Of a DNA stretch of 64,000 nt, positions 34,378 to 44,620 are shown in pieces. A program made the position numbers and the translations under genes. Below the pieces are notes generated by a model. The model was not told the DNA's origin. It saw only the letters and a program-made list of their open reading frames with translations, and did no database searches. The stretch's first letter is position 1. Each line of letters starts with the position of its first letter. Source of the stretch: Saprospiraceae bacterium (lineage in GTDB: Bacteria > Bacteroidota > Bacteroidia > Chitinophagales > Saprospiraceae); NCBI GenBank assembly GCA_016706365.1, contig JADJJU010000003.1, forward strand, positions 320,439 to 384,438, in the 5' to 3' direction.

Positions 34378-37300
34378 TTACAAAACAAAATTGTCAATAT
34401 TCCTCATCCTAATTATCTCTCCGGGTCGTTTTTTACCCAGGCTCCATGAGAATGTTATTCTTTTTAAATAATTTCCTCTCTCCTGATAGAATCTGTTGAT
34501 CTGAGAAGAGGAGACAATAGGGAAATGGATTAAAAATCCTCCCCTAAGCAAGGCCAGCTGCACTCCTGCACTCCAGAATAGTCTGTCATCAAAAGGTCCC
34601 TGTGAGGCTTGAGAGCTGAATCCACCGGAAATTCCCAGATCTGCATATGGTCTGATTGGAAGCCAGGATGGTAATTGTGGAAGATCAGAGTATAAATTTA
34701 GTGCGACCACATAACGACTGCTGATTCCATCTGAAAATTGGCTGGTAATTGCATTCTTGAATCCCCCATCTATGATCTGAATCTGCTGTGATCCTAAACC
34801 TTCATTTTCCCTGCGACCAACATAAAATTCATCGTATTTGTAATCCAGAGCACCTATGCCGAATAATGAGAAATGTCCCCGTCCGCTTCCATCTGTCAAT
34901 AAATTAAGTGAATTTCTACTGTTTTGTAAGAATGCTCCCGCAAAGAACCGGATGCTGAAATATTTATTTTTTTGAAATGCAATTTTGTTATTCAACTCCG
35001 TCCAGGCTTTCAGGTAGCTTTCATTTCTATCTCCGACTGTATAATTTTGCTGTTCCAAAGCTACTCTGAGCTTAAGAGGATTTAATTTAGAGTTTCTTTC
35101 TAGTTTATATTGAATTTCTTTTATCCAGCTTTGTTGATATGCTGTTCCGGTGAATTCTTGTTGCATATCGAAAGCCACATTTTCTTCCCAGATGTGAATG
35201 CTTCTAAGCCGCACCTGTTGGGCCCAGTTATGTTTATCATTGGCGAAGAGTTCAAATTCTATACTGGGCTGTAACTTAATGTATCTCAAATCAGTGTCAA
35301 ATAATTCCACATGACGATATTGAAAACTACGTGCACCAAGGCCGATTCTTATATTTTTTAACCAATTGCTCTGAGGGAAAATATGATATCCGAGATCAGC
35401 CAAACCGACCAGCCGGTTGCTTCCAAAAGCAAACATCGGAGCTACATGCCATTCGAATTTCCCAATGGGCAATGCATAATTGTGTAATGAAACTCCCAGC
35501 ATGAATCCATCAGTAGCATTTGCACCAAATAATGGAATGATATACATATCGGCGCCATCTTTATGATTGATTTTTGGGATATAGCCAAATCTGAATGGAA
35601 CGGGAATACTCCCATCTGCTTTCAGAATATGTTTTCTTCTTTTTGTAAACCAAAATATATGCGATGCATCAATCTGTACTTTTGACCATTCTGAGTTAGG
35701 AAGTGGCACATTTGCTTCATTTTCAAAAGGCTCTGTCCATACAATTTTATTGAGTGTGCTGTCGGTATGAATGATTTCCAACGGGACCGGCATGTCCATA
35801 TCACCCGTATTTTTGAGTTTGATGGTATTGGAATTATCCGGACGGTCGATACCTGCGATTTTAAAGCTTGCCTGCTTGTTGCTGCAAATCACATCATTGA
35901 AAAACCAACGAAGGTCTTTCCCTGTAGTACTTTCAATGCTTTTCTTAAGATCTTCAGGACCAGGATGCTTAAATTTCCAGGTTTCATAATAGGATTGCAT
36001 AGCTGATTTGAAAACAATGTCACCCAGATAGGATTCCAGATATTTCAATGCCATGGCCGGGCGCATATATCCGCTCAGATAATAATCTATACTACTTCCG
36101 GCATCACTATGCCCACATATGGGGCGATCATTATTCATGTCAGCTTTTAGCAGGTAGAGAACTTCAGCACTAGATGCAGGCTTGCTCCGGGACAGAAATG
36201 GCGGCAGGTCAGATTCAACAGGGTAATAAGTGTCCATATATTTTTGCTCATAAAAACTATTGAGTCCTTCATCCATCCAGGGATAAACTCTTTCATTGGA
36301 TGCCAGAATTCCATAAAACCAGTTATGACCCACTTCATGCGTGATGACATTATCTAAAGTTCTTTTTGAACCGACGCCGCCAATGACTGTAATCATGGGA
36401 TATTCCATACCGCCACCCGCAACCAGAGCACCATCTACGGCTGTAGCTTGTGGATACGGGTATTCTCCAATCTGATCTGAATAAAACAGTACTGACCTGT
36501 TGACATATTCCACTGAGCCTGCCCAATTACTGACATACTTGGGTCTGTAAAATGTATTTGTATAGATTGTTCGGCCGGATGGAAGCTCCACTGAAGATTG
36601 TTCTACAATGTACTGTTTGTCAGCAAACCATGCGAAATCATGAACTGCTTTTGCTCTGAATTCAATGGTCTTTTCTGCTTCAGGTTTGGTAGTAATTGGA
36701 GGTGATCCCTGAGGTGTTTTTTGATCAGTTGCCAGTTTGGTTTTCAGAAATTCTTTTTCTGAAGCGGTTATAAGCTCTCCTGAAGCTGCAACAACATAAT
36801 CTGAAGGCAATGTAATTCGCACTGTAAAATCTCCAAATTCGCTGTAAAATTCCCCCATATCAAGATAGGGCATCGGATGCCAGCCATTTTTGTCATAGAC
36901 TGCAGGCTTAGGATACCACTGTGTAATTTGATAACCTTGCTTAACATGCCCGAGTCTCGAGAAAGAGCCGGGAATTTTGACAGTGAAAGGTGATTCGATG
37001 ATGATTTTTTGCCCCGGAGCAAGAGGTTTGTTTAATAGCACTTTTGTGATATCGATGTTGACAGGATCCGGTAATTCTCTTAAGGATTCTCCGGTTGCCG
37101 TAAACTTCAGGTCTTTGATTCCACCATTGTCTTCAGAATCACTGAAATGAAAATCAAGATTGCCGGTGCGAAGGTTTTGTTTGGCAAATGCAGTATTCTT
37201 ATTTCTATAGGCATTTGGCCAAAGGTGAAAATATATGAAGCTCAGAGTGTCAGGAGACTGATTAATATATTCGATTTTTATATTGCCATACAGATAATGC

Positions 37301-37440
37301 TTTTGATCATCCAGTTTGACATCAATCTCATAATTGACCTTTTGTTGAAAGTATCCTTCCTGCGCAACTGATTTCATACAGGAGAACAGGACTATGATGT
37401 ACCCTGAGAGTCTTAAAAAAGCGTTTATATTTGGGCTCAT
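34378..37440 (-). CDS. M1 family zinc metallopeptidase, exported
   Basis: A 1020-residue protein with N-terminal signal peptide. The gluzincin site is complete: HEVGH (His368, Glu369, His372) and Glu391 eighteen residues later in WMDEG. An N-terminal beta domain (VNYEIDVKLDDQKHYLYGNI) is like aminopeptidase N. The conserved substrate motif GGGMEYP (about residue 345) replaces GAMEN. The last 400 residues are rich in alternating aromatic strands and may form a membrane or outer-surface beta domain, making it longer than typical M1 enzymes. It probably degrades peptides in the periplasm. Confidence 0.88.
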   Translation of the reverse strand: MSPNINAFLRLSGYIIVLFSCMKSVAQEGYFQQKVNYEIDVKLDDQKHYLYGNIKIEYINQSPDTLSFIYFHLWPNAYRNKNTAFAKQNLRTGNLDFHFSDSEDNGGIKDLKFTATGESLRELPDPVNIDITKVLLNKPLAPGQKIIIESPFTVKIPGSFSRLGHVKQGYQITQWYPKPAVYDKNGWHPMPYLDMGEFYSEFGDFTVRITLPSDYVVAASGELITASEKEFLKTKLATDQKTPQGSPPITTKPEAEKTIEFRAKAVHDFAWFADKQYIVEQSSVELPSGRTIYTNTFYRPKYVSNWAGSVEYVNRSVLFYSDQIGEYPYPQATAVDGALVAGGGMEYPMITVIGGVGSKRTLDNVITHEVGHNWFYGILASNERVYPWMDEGLNSFYEQKYMDTYYPVESDLPPFLSRSKPASSAEVLYLLKADMNNDRPICGHSDAGSSIDYYLSGYMRPAMALKYLESYLGDIVFKSAMQSYYETWKFKHPGPEDLKKSIESTTGKDLRWFFNDVICSNKQASFKIAGIDRPDNSNTIKLKNTGDMDMPVPLEIIHTDSTLNKIVWTEPFENEANVPLPNSEWSKVQIDASHIFWFTKRRKHILKADGSIPVPFRFGYIPKINHKDGADMYIIPLFGANATDGFMLGVSLHNYALPIGKFEWHVAPMFAFGSNRLVGLADLGYHIFPQSNWLKNIRIGLGARSFQYRHVELFDTDLRYIKLQPSIEFELFANDKHNWAQQVRLRSIHIWEENVAFDMQQEFTGTAYQQSWIKEIQYKLERNSKLNPLKLRVALEQQNYTVGDRNESYLKAWTELNNKIAFQKNKYFSIRFFAGAFLQNSRNSLNLLTDGSGRGHFSLFGIGALDYKYDEFYVGRRENEGLGSQQIQIIDGGFKNAITSQFSDGISSRYVVALNLYSDLPQLPSWLPIRPYADLGISGGFSSQASQGPFDDRLFWSAGVQLALLRGGFLIHFPIVSSSQINRFYQERGNYLKRITFSWSLGKKRPGEIIRMRNIDNFVL

Positions 37441-37453
37441 AAATTTTCAAATT

Positions 37454-37990
37454 ATGTTAAGACTTCGAAAGTACAATTTTATTCTTTTTCTATTCCTGAT
37501 CTCCGGCTCAATTGCAGGATTTTCACAGAAGCAATTCCCTTCAGAGTATGAAGGGGTATGGAAAGGCGAACTATCTATATACGGTGGAACCCGGGTCCTT
37601 CAAAAAGCGAAGATGCAGTTAACTATTCAATCGACAGATATCGACAGTGTGTATACCTATCAATTGCAATATGGAGAAGGCAACGGTGCAGACACCAGAA
37701 ATTATCAATTGAATATTCTGGATCAGGAAAAAGGCATTTTTGAAATTGACGAAAAGAATTCTATTGTACTTCCTGCCCAGCAGTTTAACAATAAAGTTAT
37801 CAGCACTTTTATTGTAGAAGGAAATATGATACAATTTGTCTACAATCTATTTGAAGACAGAATACAAGTGGAGGTATTTTCCGGGCCGCATGAAGCTACT
37901 AATTTCACAGGTGCCGAGCTTGAAGCTCCTACAGTAAGCCTGTTGAAGACGAATATTTATCAGGTTTGTGATTTGAGAAGGGTAGAATGA
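37454..37990 (+). CDS. hypothetical exported protein
   Basis: A 178-residue protein starting MLRLRKYNFILFLFLISGSI, a good signal peptide; this ATG is preferred over an in-frame ATG at 37394 that would lie inside the divergent peptidase gene. The mature part (SEYEGVWKGELSIYGG, later TYQLQYGEG and FIVEGNMIQFVYNL) looks like a small beta-barrel of lipocalin type, but I recognise no family. TATATTTG at 37426-37433, 20 bases upstream, is a candidate -7 element lying inside the first codons of the divergent M1 peptidase gene. Confidence 0.65.
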   Translation: MLRLRKYNFILFLFLISGSIAGFSQKQFPSEYEGVWKGELSIYGGTRVLQKAKMQLTIQSTDIDSVYTYQLQYGEGNGADTRNYQLNILDQEKGIFEIDEKNSIVLPAQQFNNKVISTFIVEGNMIQFVYNLFEDRIQVEVFSGPHEATNFTGAELEAPTVSLLKTNIYQVCDLRRVE

Positions 37991-38157
37991 CAGTCGCATA
38001 TTTGGTTAATCGTTTAATCGTTACAGCTGGGAATAGCCGAAACAGCTCATTAAAGCATTGAAGTAAAATAATTGACTCCTAACTGATCGCAAAAATGATA
38101 ATTCCATTCTCAAAATGAGAAAATATAGGCAAAACCCCGGAGAGAGTTTGCTTCAAA

Positions 38158-39117
38158 TTAATATCGCAACTCGTTTAAAATTTTCGAAAGATTTTCAGGA
38201 TCAAATAGCCCGGATCCTTCCGACATTGTAGTAGCAGATCCACAAGCAATCCCCATACGCAAAATTTCTTCCATACTGCCGGAGTTTGCTATCACAGATA
38301 CCATACCGGCTACCATACTATCACCTGCTCCCACTGTACTTCTTACCTTCACAAGCGGAGCGGTTTGGTGTATTTTTCCATTACTGTAATATAAGCTTGC
38401 TCCTGATGCGCCTAAGGAGACCACAATTATCTCAGCAGAGCCTCTCTTTATGAGTTCTGTAGCGGCTTTATCTATTGTACTTCCGGTTAACTCGCTATTT
38501 CCTGTCAGAGCGGCCAACTCTCCAATGTTAGGTTTTAGAAGATAAACCCCTTCCTGCACTGCAATATCAAGTGATTTGCCGGATGTATCCACAATCACTT
38601 TACTGTTTTTACGCTTGCAAATATGAATGATCTCTTTTATATATTCAGGATACACCCCATCCGGCGCGCTCCCACTTATAACTGAGATTTCAGGGAAATC
38701 TTTGATTGAATCAATGGTGTGTAAGAATTCTGTTTGCTCTTGTTCCGAGATTGATAGTCCTGGAAATCCAAATCTAAACTGTTGATTATTTAAGTTATCA
38801 ACCACAATAAAATTTTCCCGTGTTTCATTTTTTACACTGAAGGGTAATGTCTGCAAATTCTCTTTTAATAAAAGTTCTTCCAAAAATTTTCCCGTTCTTC
38901 CACCAGATGTAAATAGAGCCAATGATTCAATTTTCATTTTTTTCAGAGCTCTGGAAACATTAATACCACCTCCGCCAGGCTCATATTTTGGTGTATTACA
39001 ACGCAATTTTTTTTCCGGAATGATGCCACTCACTGAACTACTCTTATCCACACAAGGATTAATAGTTATAGTCAGAATTTGCTTTCTATTGACCTCATTA
39101 TCCATCATCTCATTCAA
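38158..39117 (-). CDS. PfkB family hexose kinase (1-phosphofructokinase-like)
   Basis: A 319-residue ribokinase-fold sugar kinase. LTITINPCVDKS at the start and PGGGGINVSRALKK (about residue 48) are typical of the FruK/PfkB branch. TVGAGDSMVAGM near residue 265 is the PfkB signature with the catalytic Asp. It phosphorylates a sugar phosphate such as fructose 6- or 1-phosphate or tagatose 6-phosphate. A rearranged response-regulator remnant precedes it on the same strand. Confidence 0.9.
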   Translation of the reverse strand: MNEMMDNEVNRKQILTITINPCVDKSSSVSGIIPEKKLRCNTPKYEPGGGGINVSRALKKMKIESLALFTSGGRTGKFLEELLLKENLQTLPFSVKNETRENFIVVDNLNNQQFRFGFPGLSISEQEQTEFLHTIDSIKDFPEISVISGSAPDGVYPEYIKEIIHICKRKNSKVIVDTSGKSLDIAVQEGVYLLKPNIGELAALTGNSELTGSTIDKAATELIKRGSAEIIVVSLGASGASLYYSNGKIHQTAPLVKVRSTVGAGDSMVAGMVSVIANSGSMEEILRMGIACGSATTMSEGSGLFDPENLSKILNELRY

Positions 39118-39140
39118 TTTTTGAAAATTAAGTCAAAACA

Positions 39141-39329
39141 TTAAAGATTGTATTCATCTATTTTCCAGTAAAGAGTAGCTGCTCCTATTTCCAACAAGCG
39201 GGCTGCTTCTGCTTTATTCCCTCCTGTATGATTCAATACTTTTTGGATGTGCAATTTTTGAGTACCCGATATTCTTGCCAGCAGAGTCCTAAGTTTTTCC
39301 TCGTCGTCGATAATTAGTACTTTCTTCAA
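39141..39329 (-). pseudogene. internally deleted sigma-54-type response regulator remnant
   Basis: The 62-codon frame joins the very start of a receiver domain (KKVLIIDDEEKLRTLLARI) directly to the C-terminal Fis-type helix-turn-helix of an NtrC-like regulator (HIQKVLNHTGGNKAEAARLL). The rest of the receiver and the whole AAA+ ATPase, roughly 380 residues in relatives, are missing, but the frame is kept. A TTG at 39329 stands where ATG would be expected. It may be a dead remnant or a miniature DNA-binding protein. The junction is at about 39270. Confidence 0.75.
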
Positions 39330-39468
39330 AATTGCAGCTTTGAATGAAATGGTAAATTTAGTATTAATTAACTGTCCATAATCAATCAATCTGTTATTCT
39401 CATATGACCCATGGGATGTTGAAAGTTTGCCTGATTTTTGTGTTTTTGAATTATAGAGTCATTTTAAC

Positions 39469-39930
39469 TTAAGGTTTCCATATGATTTTGACAGCTGATA
39501 ATTTTTCATTTTCGAATCGAATATCACTTAAAACTTTGAAGCCATTTTTTATATAAAATCCCAATGGACTAGGGTAGGGGCTTCCGTCCGATTTGACATA
39601 TCGTTCATGGTCTGTGACCCATCCGCAAAGTGATGGTTCTTCAGATTTCAAGGTATTAAGCAGTAATGTACCATGTCCTTTTTTTTGAGTGCCGCTACCT
39701 ACTATTATAGCAAACCATCTTTCACCCTCCCGATCGAAAGCTACAGCCCAGGCGAGCAAATTTTTATCTTGCCTTAGAATAAAATTTATTGGATTGACCA
39801 GAGCTGCCAGATATTTTTCAAATCCCTCCAGATCGGAATATCCAAGTTGAGCCGGGTATTCATTGTTCCAAAGTCTGAAAATTTGTAGCCGCTGGTACGG
39901 TTTGATTGATTTAGTTCGGATAAGTTCCAT
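39469..39930 (-). CDS. GNAT family N-acetyltransferase
   Basis: A 153-residue single-domain acetyltransferase. WFAIIVGSGTQKKGHGTLLL carries the acetyl-CoA loop QKKGHG, and PLGFYIKNGFKVL is the C-terminal GNAT block with the usual aromatic and Asn residues. The N-terminal part resembles acetyltransferases acting on small molecules. It is a single gene between the SLC13 transporter and the regulator remnant. Confidence 0.82.
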   Translation of the reverse strand: MELIRTKSIKPYQRLQIFRLWNNEYPAQLGYSDLEGFEKYLAALVNPINFILRQDKNLLAWAVAFDREGERWFAIIVGSGTQKKGHGTLLLNTLKSEEPSLCGWVTDHERYVKSDGSPYPSPLGFYIKNGFKVLSDIRFENEKLSAVKIIWKP

Positions 39931-39957
39931 AAAAACAATATATATAAATTGTACTTA

Positions 39958-41744
39958 TCAAAAGGGAAAAAAGTATGGAATCACAAAGGATGCTACGATC
40001 CAGATAATGATATTCAGAGGAGTACCGACTTTTATAAAATCAAGGAATTTGTAATTTCCGGGAGAATACACCATTGTATTGGTAGGATAACTCATAGGCG
40101 TCATGAAAGTCAATGAGCAGGCAAACATGACTGCTATCAACAAAGGTTTTTCACTGATTTGCATGGCAGCTGCGAGGCTGATTACAATTGGCGCCATGAG
40201 AGCGGCTGTGGCTTTACTGGAAAGAATATTGGTAGACAAAAAAGTGACCAGGAATATAATACTCAGGATAATCCGGGGATTTAATTCTCCCATAGTATTA
40301 AAAATGTATTCTGAGATTAGCGCAGCCCCTCCGGTTTTTTCCAGAGCAGTTCCCATAGATAAAACCCCTGCCATCATAAAAATTACTTTCCATTCAATGG
40401 CTTCATACGCTTCTTTGGGTTTGAGTATAGAAGTTGTAACAATTAACAAACTGCCCACCATGCTGCTAATGAGAATGCTTGTCAAATTAAAAGCTGCAGC
40501 TGAGACTACTCCGACTGCAATAAGAATGGCAGGAATGGCTTTTTTGTAATTTATTTTTGAAGCATTGTGCTCAGAAATTAAGATTACTATTTTGTTCCTG
40601 ATCAATTGATTGACTTCATCTCTGCTCCCGTAAATAATGAGCAAGTCTCCTTCTTTAATGATCACTTCAGACAAATTCTCCTTATAATTTCATCCCTATG
40701 CCTGATAGCGATTACTGAGCAGTTATAAATGTTTCTGAATCTGGCGCTCTTTAATGAGTTTCCTGCTAATTCAGAACCCACAGGTACCATAGTTTCATAT
40801 AAATTTTTATCAGATCCGGAGCTTGTATCCAAATCTTTTTTACCAACTATTTGGTAATTTTCAATGGATTTTAAAGAGCTTAAGTTTGAAGGGCTTATGA
40901 CTACTTTTATCTGATCATCTTCTTTAAGTCTGGTTTCACTGTTGAAGATTGAGAGATTATAGCCCTGTCTGATGATAGATATAATATTTCCTTTATGTTG
41001 GGTGACCAATGAGGATTTTGAAATGGGTTTATCAATATCCTTATTGCCTTTAACTAATACTATTTCAGCTGTATATGCTTCAACGCTATCAAATTCGGGT
41101 CCGGTAATCGACTTTCTTTCCGGTAAAATTAGGGGCGCTATAACAAACAAGTAAATTAATCCAACTCCTAATATGCATAAAGCAGGTAATGTAAATTCAA
41201 ACATCCCAAAAGGTTCCAGGCCGCTTTTTTGGGCAATACTGCTAATTAGAATGTTTGTCGAAGTGCCTATAAGTGTGCATGTTCCTCCAAATAAAGCAGA
41301 AAATGATATGGGGATAAGTAGTTTTGAAGGAGCAATTCCTGTATCCCTGCATACTGAGAGAGCCAGAGGAATCATTATTGCAACCACTGCTGAATCATTA
41401 ATAAAGGCTGAGAACAATACTGATATTAAGCAGAATATGACAAGAGCTATTAAATAGTGAATTCTTGCAATTTTTACAATACTCGCACTAAGACCTTCAA
41501 TTAATCCTGATTTGAATATAGCTGCACTAACAACAAACATACAGCCCAATGTGAGCGTAGCGGGGTGATTAAAGCCCGAAAATCCTTCTTCCGGATTGAG
41601 GACACCCGAGACAATAAACAAAGTCATGATCAATATAGAGGTAGTATCAATGCTGAAATAATCCTTAATAAATAAGAATATTCCAATTGCAATAATCCCT
41701 ATAGTGATGTATAAATCCATAATTACAATCTCCAGATTAGCCAT
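39958..41744 (-). pseudogene. SLC13 family permease with TrkA-C domains, split by one frameshift
   Basis: The two halves together make one transporter of about 595 residues. The N-terminal half has helices with NDSAVVAIMIPLALSV and GGTCTLIGTSTNIL, the SLC13/DASS signature, then a cytoplasmic part with two TrkA-C domains (about residues 215-375). The C-terminal half repeats the transport motif (STNILSSKATAALMAPI and MSYPTNTMVYSPG). The frame changes at about 40674-40682; one added A gives RRNLSEVIIKEGD and restores the protein. Family members carry sulfate or dicarboxylates with sodium. Confidence 0.88.
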
Positions 41745-41887
41745 TTCATGGTAAAGAAGAGATGGTAAAACCTCTTATTTGGGTAAATATAATAATCTTC
41801 CTGAATTTCAGTGAATACGATCAAAAGCTCCCTTCCCTGTAGTCAGATGGTTTCCAATCTTCAATTGATACGTATGATTTCGCTAAA

Positions 41888-42610
41888 TTAGATTTTCCAT
41901 CTGGTGCCCATCTCTAACCCGACATTGTATAAATATTCCTCGATGGGAGAGTCGGCTATAGGTGTCAGATGGAACCTCAGTGTTGGCTGAGCAAATAGTT
42001 GAACTCTTTCAGAAATATTGTAATTAATACCCCAAGCAAATGTGCCTACGAGGTGAATGATATTGAACTGATGGAATTGATTACCTTGGCTAAAACGAAT
42101 TGTCTTGTCATTATCAATCTTGATAATCTGCCTGCTAAGAATATAAATTGATGGTGATACGCCTGCTTCAAAATAGGTGGAAAATTTATCATTACCCCGC
42201 TCAAACCTGAAGGCTACAGGTATTTCTATAAACCAATAATCGAAAGAAAATCGGGCACTGTGGGGAAGATCGGGATCTGGTGAGTGGCCTCCCATGCCAT
42301 TGTGCTCTGAACCCCAGGTTAAATTGTCATTTGCATAAACGTATCCAACACTTGCAAGCCTAATACCTGTTTTAAAAAATGCGTTGCTTCCTACTCTCAT
42401 ATTATAATTCCCTCCCAGTCGCCAATTCAGCTTTCCTTGTTGGCTATCATTCATCACCCCGGCCACATTGCGTAAACCTGTATTTCTTTGAGCAAATAAA
42501 ATACTGTTAGAATAATCCACACCTGCTATAATATCCCAGGAGGAATTCATCTGGGTAAATCCTGCAACAGGAACCAGTAAAATTAATATAAGAGTAAATT
42601 GAAGCTTCAT
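41888..42610 (-). CDS. outer membrane beta-barrel protein (PorT-like)
   Basis: A 240-residue protein with signal peptide (MKLQFTLILILLVPVAGFTQ) and alternating strands ending with a C-terminal aromatic strand (VGLEMGTRWKI). SYVYAND, FDYWFIEIPVAFRFER and YFEAGVSP are typical of the small OMP_b-brl_2 barrels of Bacteroidota. No specific function can be inferred. Confidence 0.8.
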   Translation of the reverse strand: MKLQFTLILILLVPVAGFTQMNSSWDIIAGVDYSNSILFAQRNTGLRNVAGVMNDSQQGKLNWRLGGNYNMRVGSNAFFKTGIRLASVGYVYANDNLTWGSEHNGMGGHSPDPDLPHSARFSFDYWFIEIPVAFRFERGNDKFSTYFEAGVSPSIYILSRQIIKIDNDKTIRFSQGNQFHQFNIIHLVGTFAWGINYNISERVQLFAQPTLRFHLTPIADSPIEEYLYNVGLEMGTRWKI

Positions 42611-43222
42611 AATTGTCAGTTAAAATCTATATTCCTCATTTGATGCTTTGCATTAATATCCACTATCCCAAAATCAATTTGAATATATTTTACAAATGCT
42701 AATAATGGCTCCAAATTACCATTTATATGGTAAGGTTTGGCATATTACATACAGGATTAGAATAATTTAACTAAACTGATGGCTATGTGATGAATAGCGT
42801 ATCTTAGAGGAAAATACTAGATTTTTGACTTCTAAATTGAATTAATTGGAATTCCCTACTTCTAATTCGCCTCAAGCCGGCTGGGCTTTTCTTTTTTTTC
42901 TACAGCCAAAAAAAAGAAACAAAAAAAAGCCGCCCACTGTGTAGCCTAAGCCTAAAAATGCGTTTTCGTTGCGCTATGCCCGCTAAACTCGCTGTGGCTT
43001 TTCATGTTCCTGCTAATTGCTCACAGGTCATCTCTATATCTGCTTGGCCACTTTGATTGCTCACACAGTACCGGTCATGGCCGCTTCACTCAAAACCATT
43101 TTTTACGGCTTATTCTACAAGGTGGGAACCTACTCGTTCAAAGGTAAAGAATCATCTTAGGTTTAGTAGATTGACCTATTTGATACTTTAATCATAACTG
43201 CGCTAAACTGATATGAGCCATT
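42611..43222. repeat. intergenic dispersed-repeat block
   Basis: The part at about 42865-43140 stands out. It begins with GCCTCAAGCCGGCTGGGC, followed by CTTTTTTTTCTACAGCC and AAAAAAAAGAAACAAAAAAA, then a GC-richer stretch with TTTTCGTTGCGCTATGCCCG, CTCGCTGTGGCTTTTCATG and GGCCACTTTGATTGCTCACA. It has no open frame of coding character, and it looks like a dispersed noncoding repeat. The remaining bases are plain AT-rich DNA. Confidence 0.45.
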
Positions 43223-44596
43223 TTACTTAATCTTAATTGTAATTTCTGTATCCTCAAACAAATCAATTTTAGCATCGGGATATTTGGGCGGTGTGCCGAA
43301 AAATCCTTTTTTGTTACGAGAGAATCCGAAATTTTTCGGAATACCGAATATCTTCTTATCCATTTTATTGTCCAGGTCTGAGTCCTGAAAACAAGCGACA
43401 GCATAGTCTCCCTTAGGCACACCATAGATGATTTTTTTGTTCTCCTTTTTATAGACCGGGATCATGCCGCTCCTGGTTCCTTTTCTGAATTTATAATTCT
43501 CTTCCCCCTGAAGCAAGGTATAAAAAATATTTCCGCTGGCATCTTTTGATACAAAATTGATGGTCAGATCAATATAATTGTCCTGATAGACTTTATCAAT
43601 CCTGTTTTGATCCGGGTTCATCTGATGTGTTGCACCCAGTGTATTATCCAGTTTGACACCCATCATTTTCATCGAAGTAAGGAACTGATACTCATTCACT
43701 TCATATGTATAATTCTGCAGCTGGAATATTTCTTCGTTGATATTACATGCTTGTAAAGTTTTATCCGGCTTGAAATCTAATTCCTTGAAATTGATCTCTT
43801 TAATACCGGGGTTGCTAAGAGATTTGTAATATATTTTGAAGTTGCTCAAGTCATAAACAATCGACCAATAAGTTTTGTAATTCGTTCTGTTCTCAGCGCT
43901 GAGGGATAATATTTCGAAGGCCTGATTATGATTCTCAATTTGTATCTGAGAGAGCTTGCTTTTGATCTGACAATATCTGTCAAAATGAGTTCTGGAATCA
44001 GCATTGACAGGTGTTTTTAATGACTCAAAGTATTTTTCTGAATTCAAGTACGGTTCATTAGTAATTACCTGATTCATTCCCTGCTTGCGACTGATGAGTG
44101 TTTTGCCTTCTATAAAATCTATTACTGCCGAATTTCCTGAACGGTCAGCAATGAAATAGTGAATTGTCGCTATCGGTTTGATGGTCAGATCATTGATGTG
44201 TTTGATGATTTCATCCACAGATGTATAATTGTCCAATTGATATTGTATCCATTCCAGTTCAGAAATAGTTTGATTCTTATTGTCCTGATACATACTTTGT
44301 GATAACCAGAGTTGCTCGATAACCAGACCTTTTTCATTCATTCCTCCGTAAGGAAATTCTTTTCCTATTTGATTAAATGTAAGTGATCCATATTTGGATG
44401 TCCAACTTGCCTGATTATTCCCTCTGAGACCATAAGCAAACTTTTTTTGACCAGATTTATTCACAATTATATAACCTTCACCTGCAGCCCAGTCAAAGTT
44501 TTTAGCAAAGAATTTACTTGTTCCGTCACTGAAGAATGCAGAGCAGGCGAAGATTTCTAATGGTAGAAGAAAAATTAGAATTATAAGATTTTTCAT
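43223..44596 (-). CDS. choloylglycine hydrolase-like Ntn amidase fused to a DUF2141 domain
   Basis: A 457-residue exported protein. After a signal peptide (MKNLIILIFLLPLEIFA) the mature chain begins CSAFFSDGTSKFFAKNFDWA. That N-terminal Cys is the nucleophile of linear-amide C-N hydrolases, and NFDW, GGMNEKGLVIEQL and ADRSGNSAVIDF are family blocks. Residues about 345-457 (FVSKDASGNIFYTLL to IKIK) match DUF2141, an Ig-like domain with YGVPKGDYAVACFQDSDLD. ATG 44596 is preferred over TTG 44614. The amidase substrate (bile salt, N-acyl amide or penicillin-like) is unknown. It ends 24 bases after the DUF2071 gene on the same strand. Confidence 0.85.
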   Translation of the reverse strand: MKNLIILIFLLPLEIFACSAFFSDGTSKFFAKNFDWAAGEGYIIVNKSGQKKFAYGLRGNNQASWTSKYGSLTFNQIGKEFPYGGMNEKGLVIEQLWLSQSMYQDNKNQTISELEWIQYQLDNYTSVDEIIKHINDLTIKPIATIHYFIADRSGNSAVIDFIEGKTLISRKQGMNQVITNEPYLNSEKYFESLKTPVNADSRTHFDRYCQIKSKLSQIQIENHNQAFEILSLSAENRTNYKTYWSIVYDLSNFKIYYKSLSNPGIKEINFKELDFKPDKTLQACNINEEIFQLQNYTYEVNEYQFLTSMKMMGVKLDNTLGATHQMNPDQNRIDKVYQDNYIDLTINFVSKDASGNIFYTLLQGEENYKFRKGTRSGMIPVYKKENKKIIYGVPKGDYAVACFQDSDLDNKMDKKIFGIPKNFGFSRNKKGFFGTPPKYPDAKIDLFEDTEITIKIK

Positions 44597-44620
44597 AGTC
44601 TGTTGTTGATTCAAGTTTTT

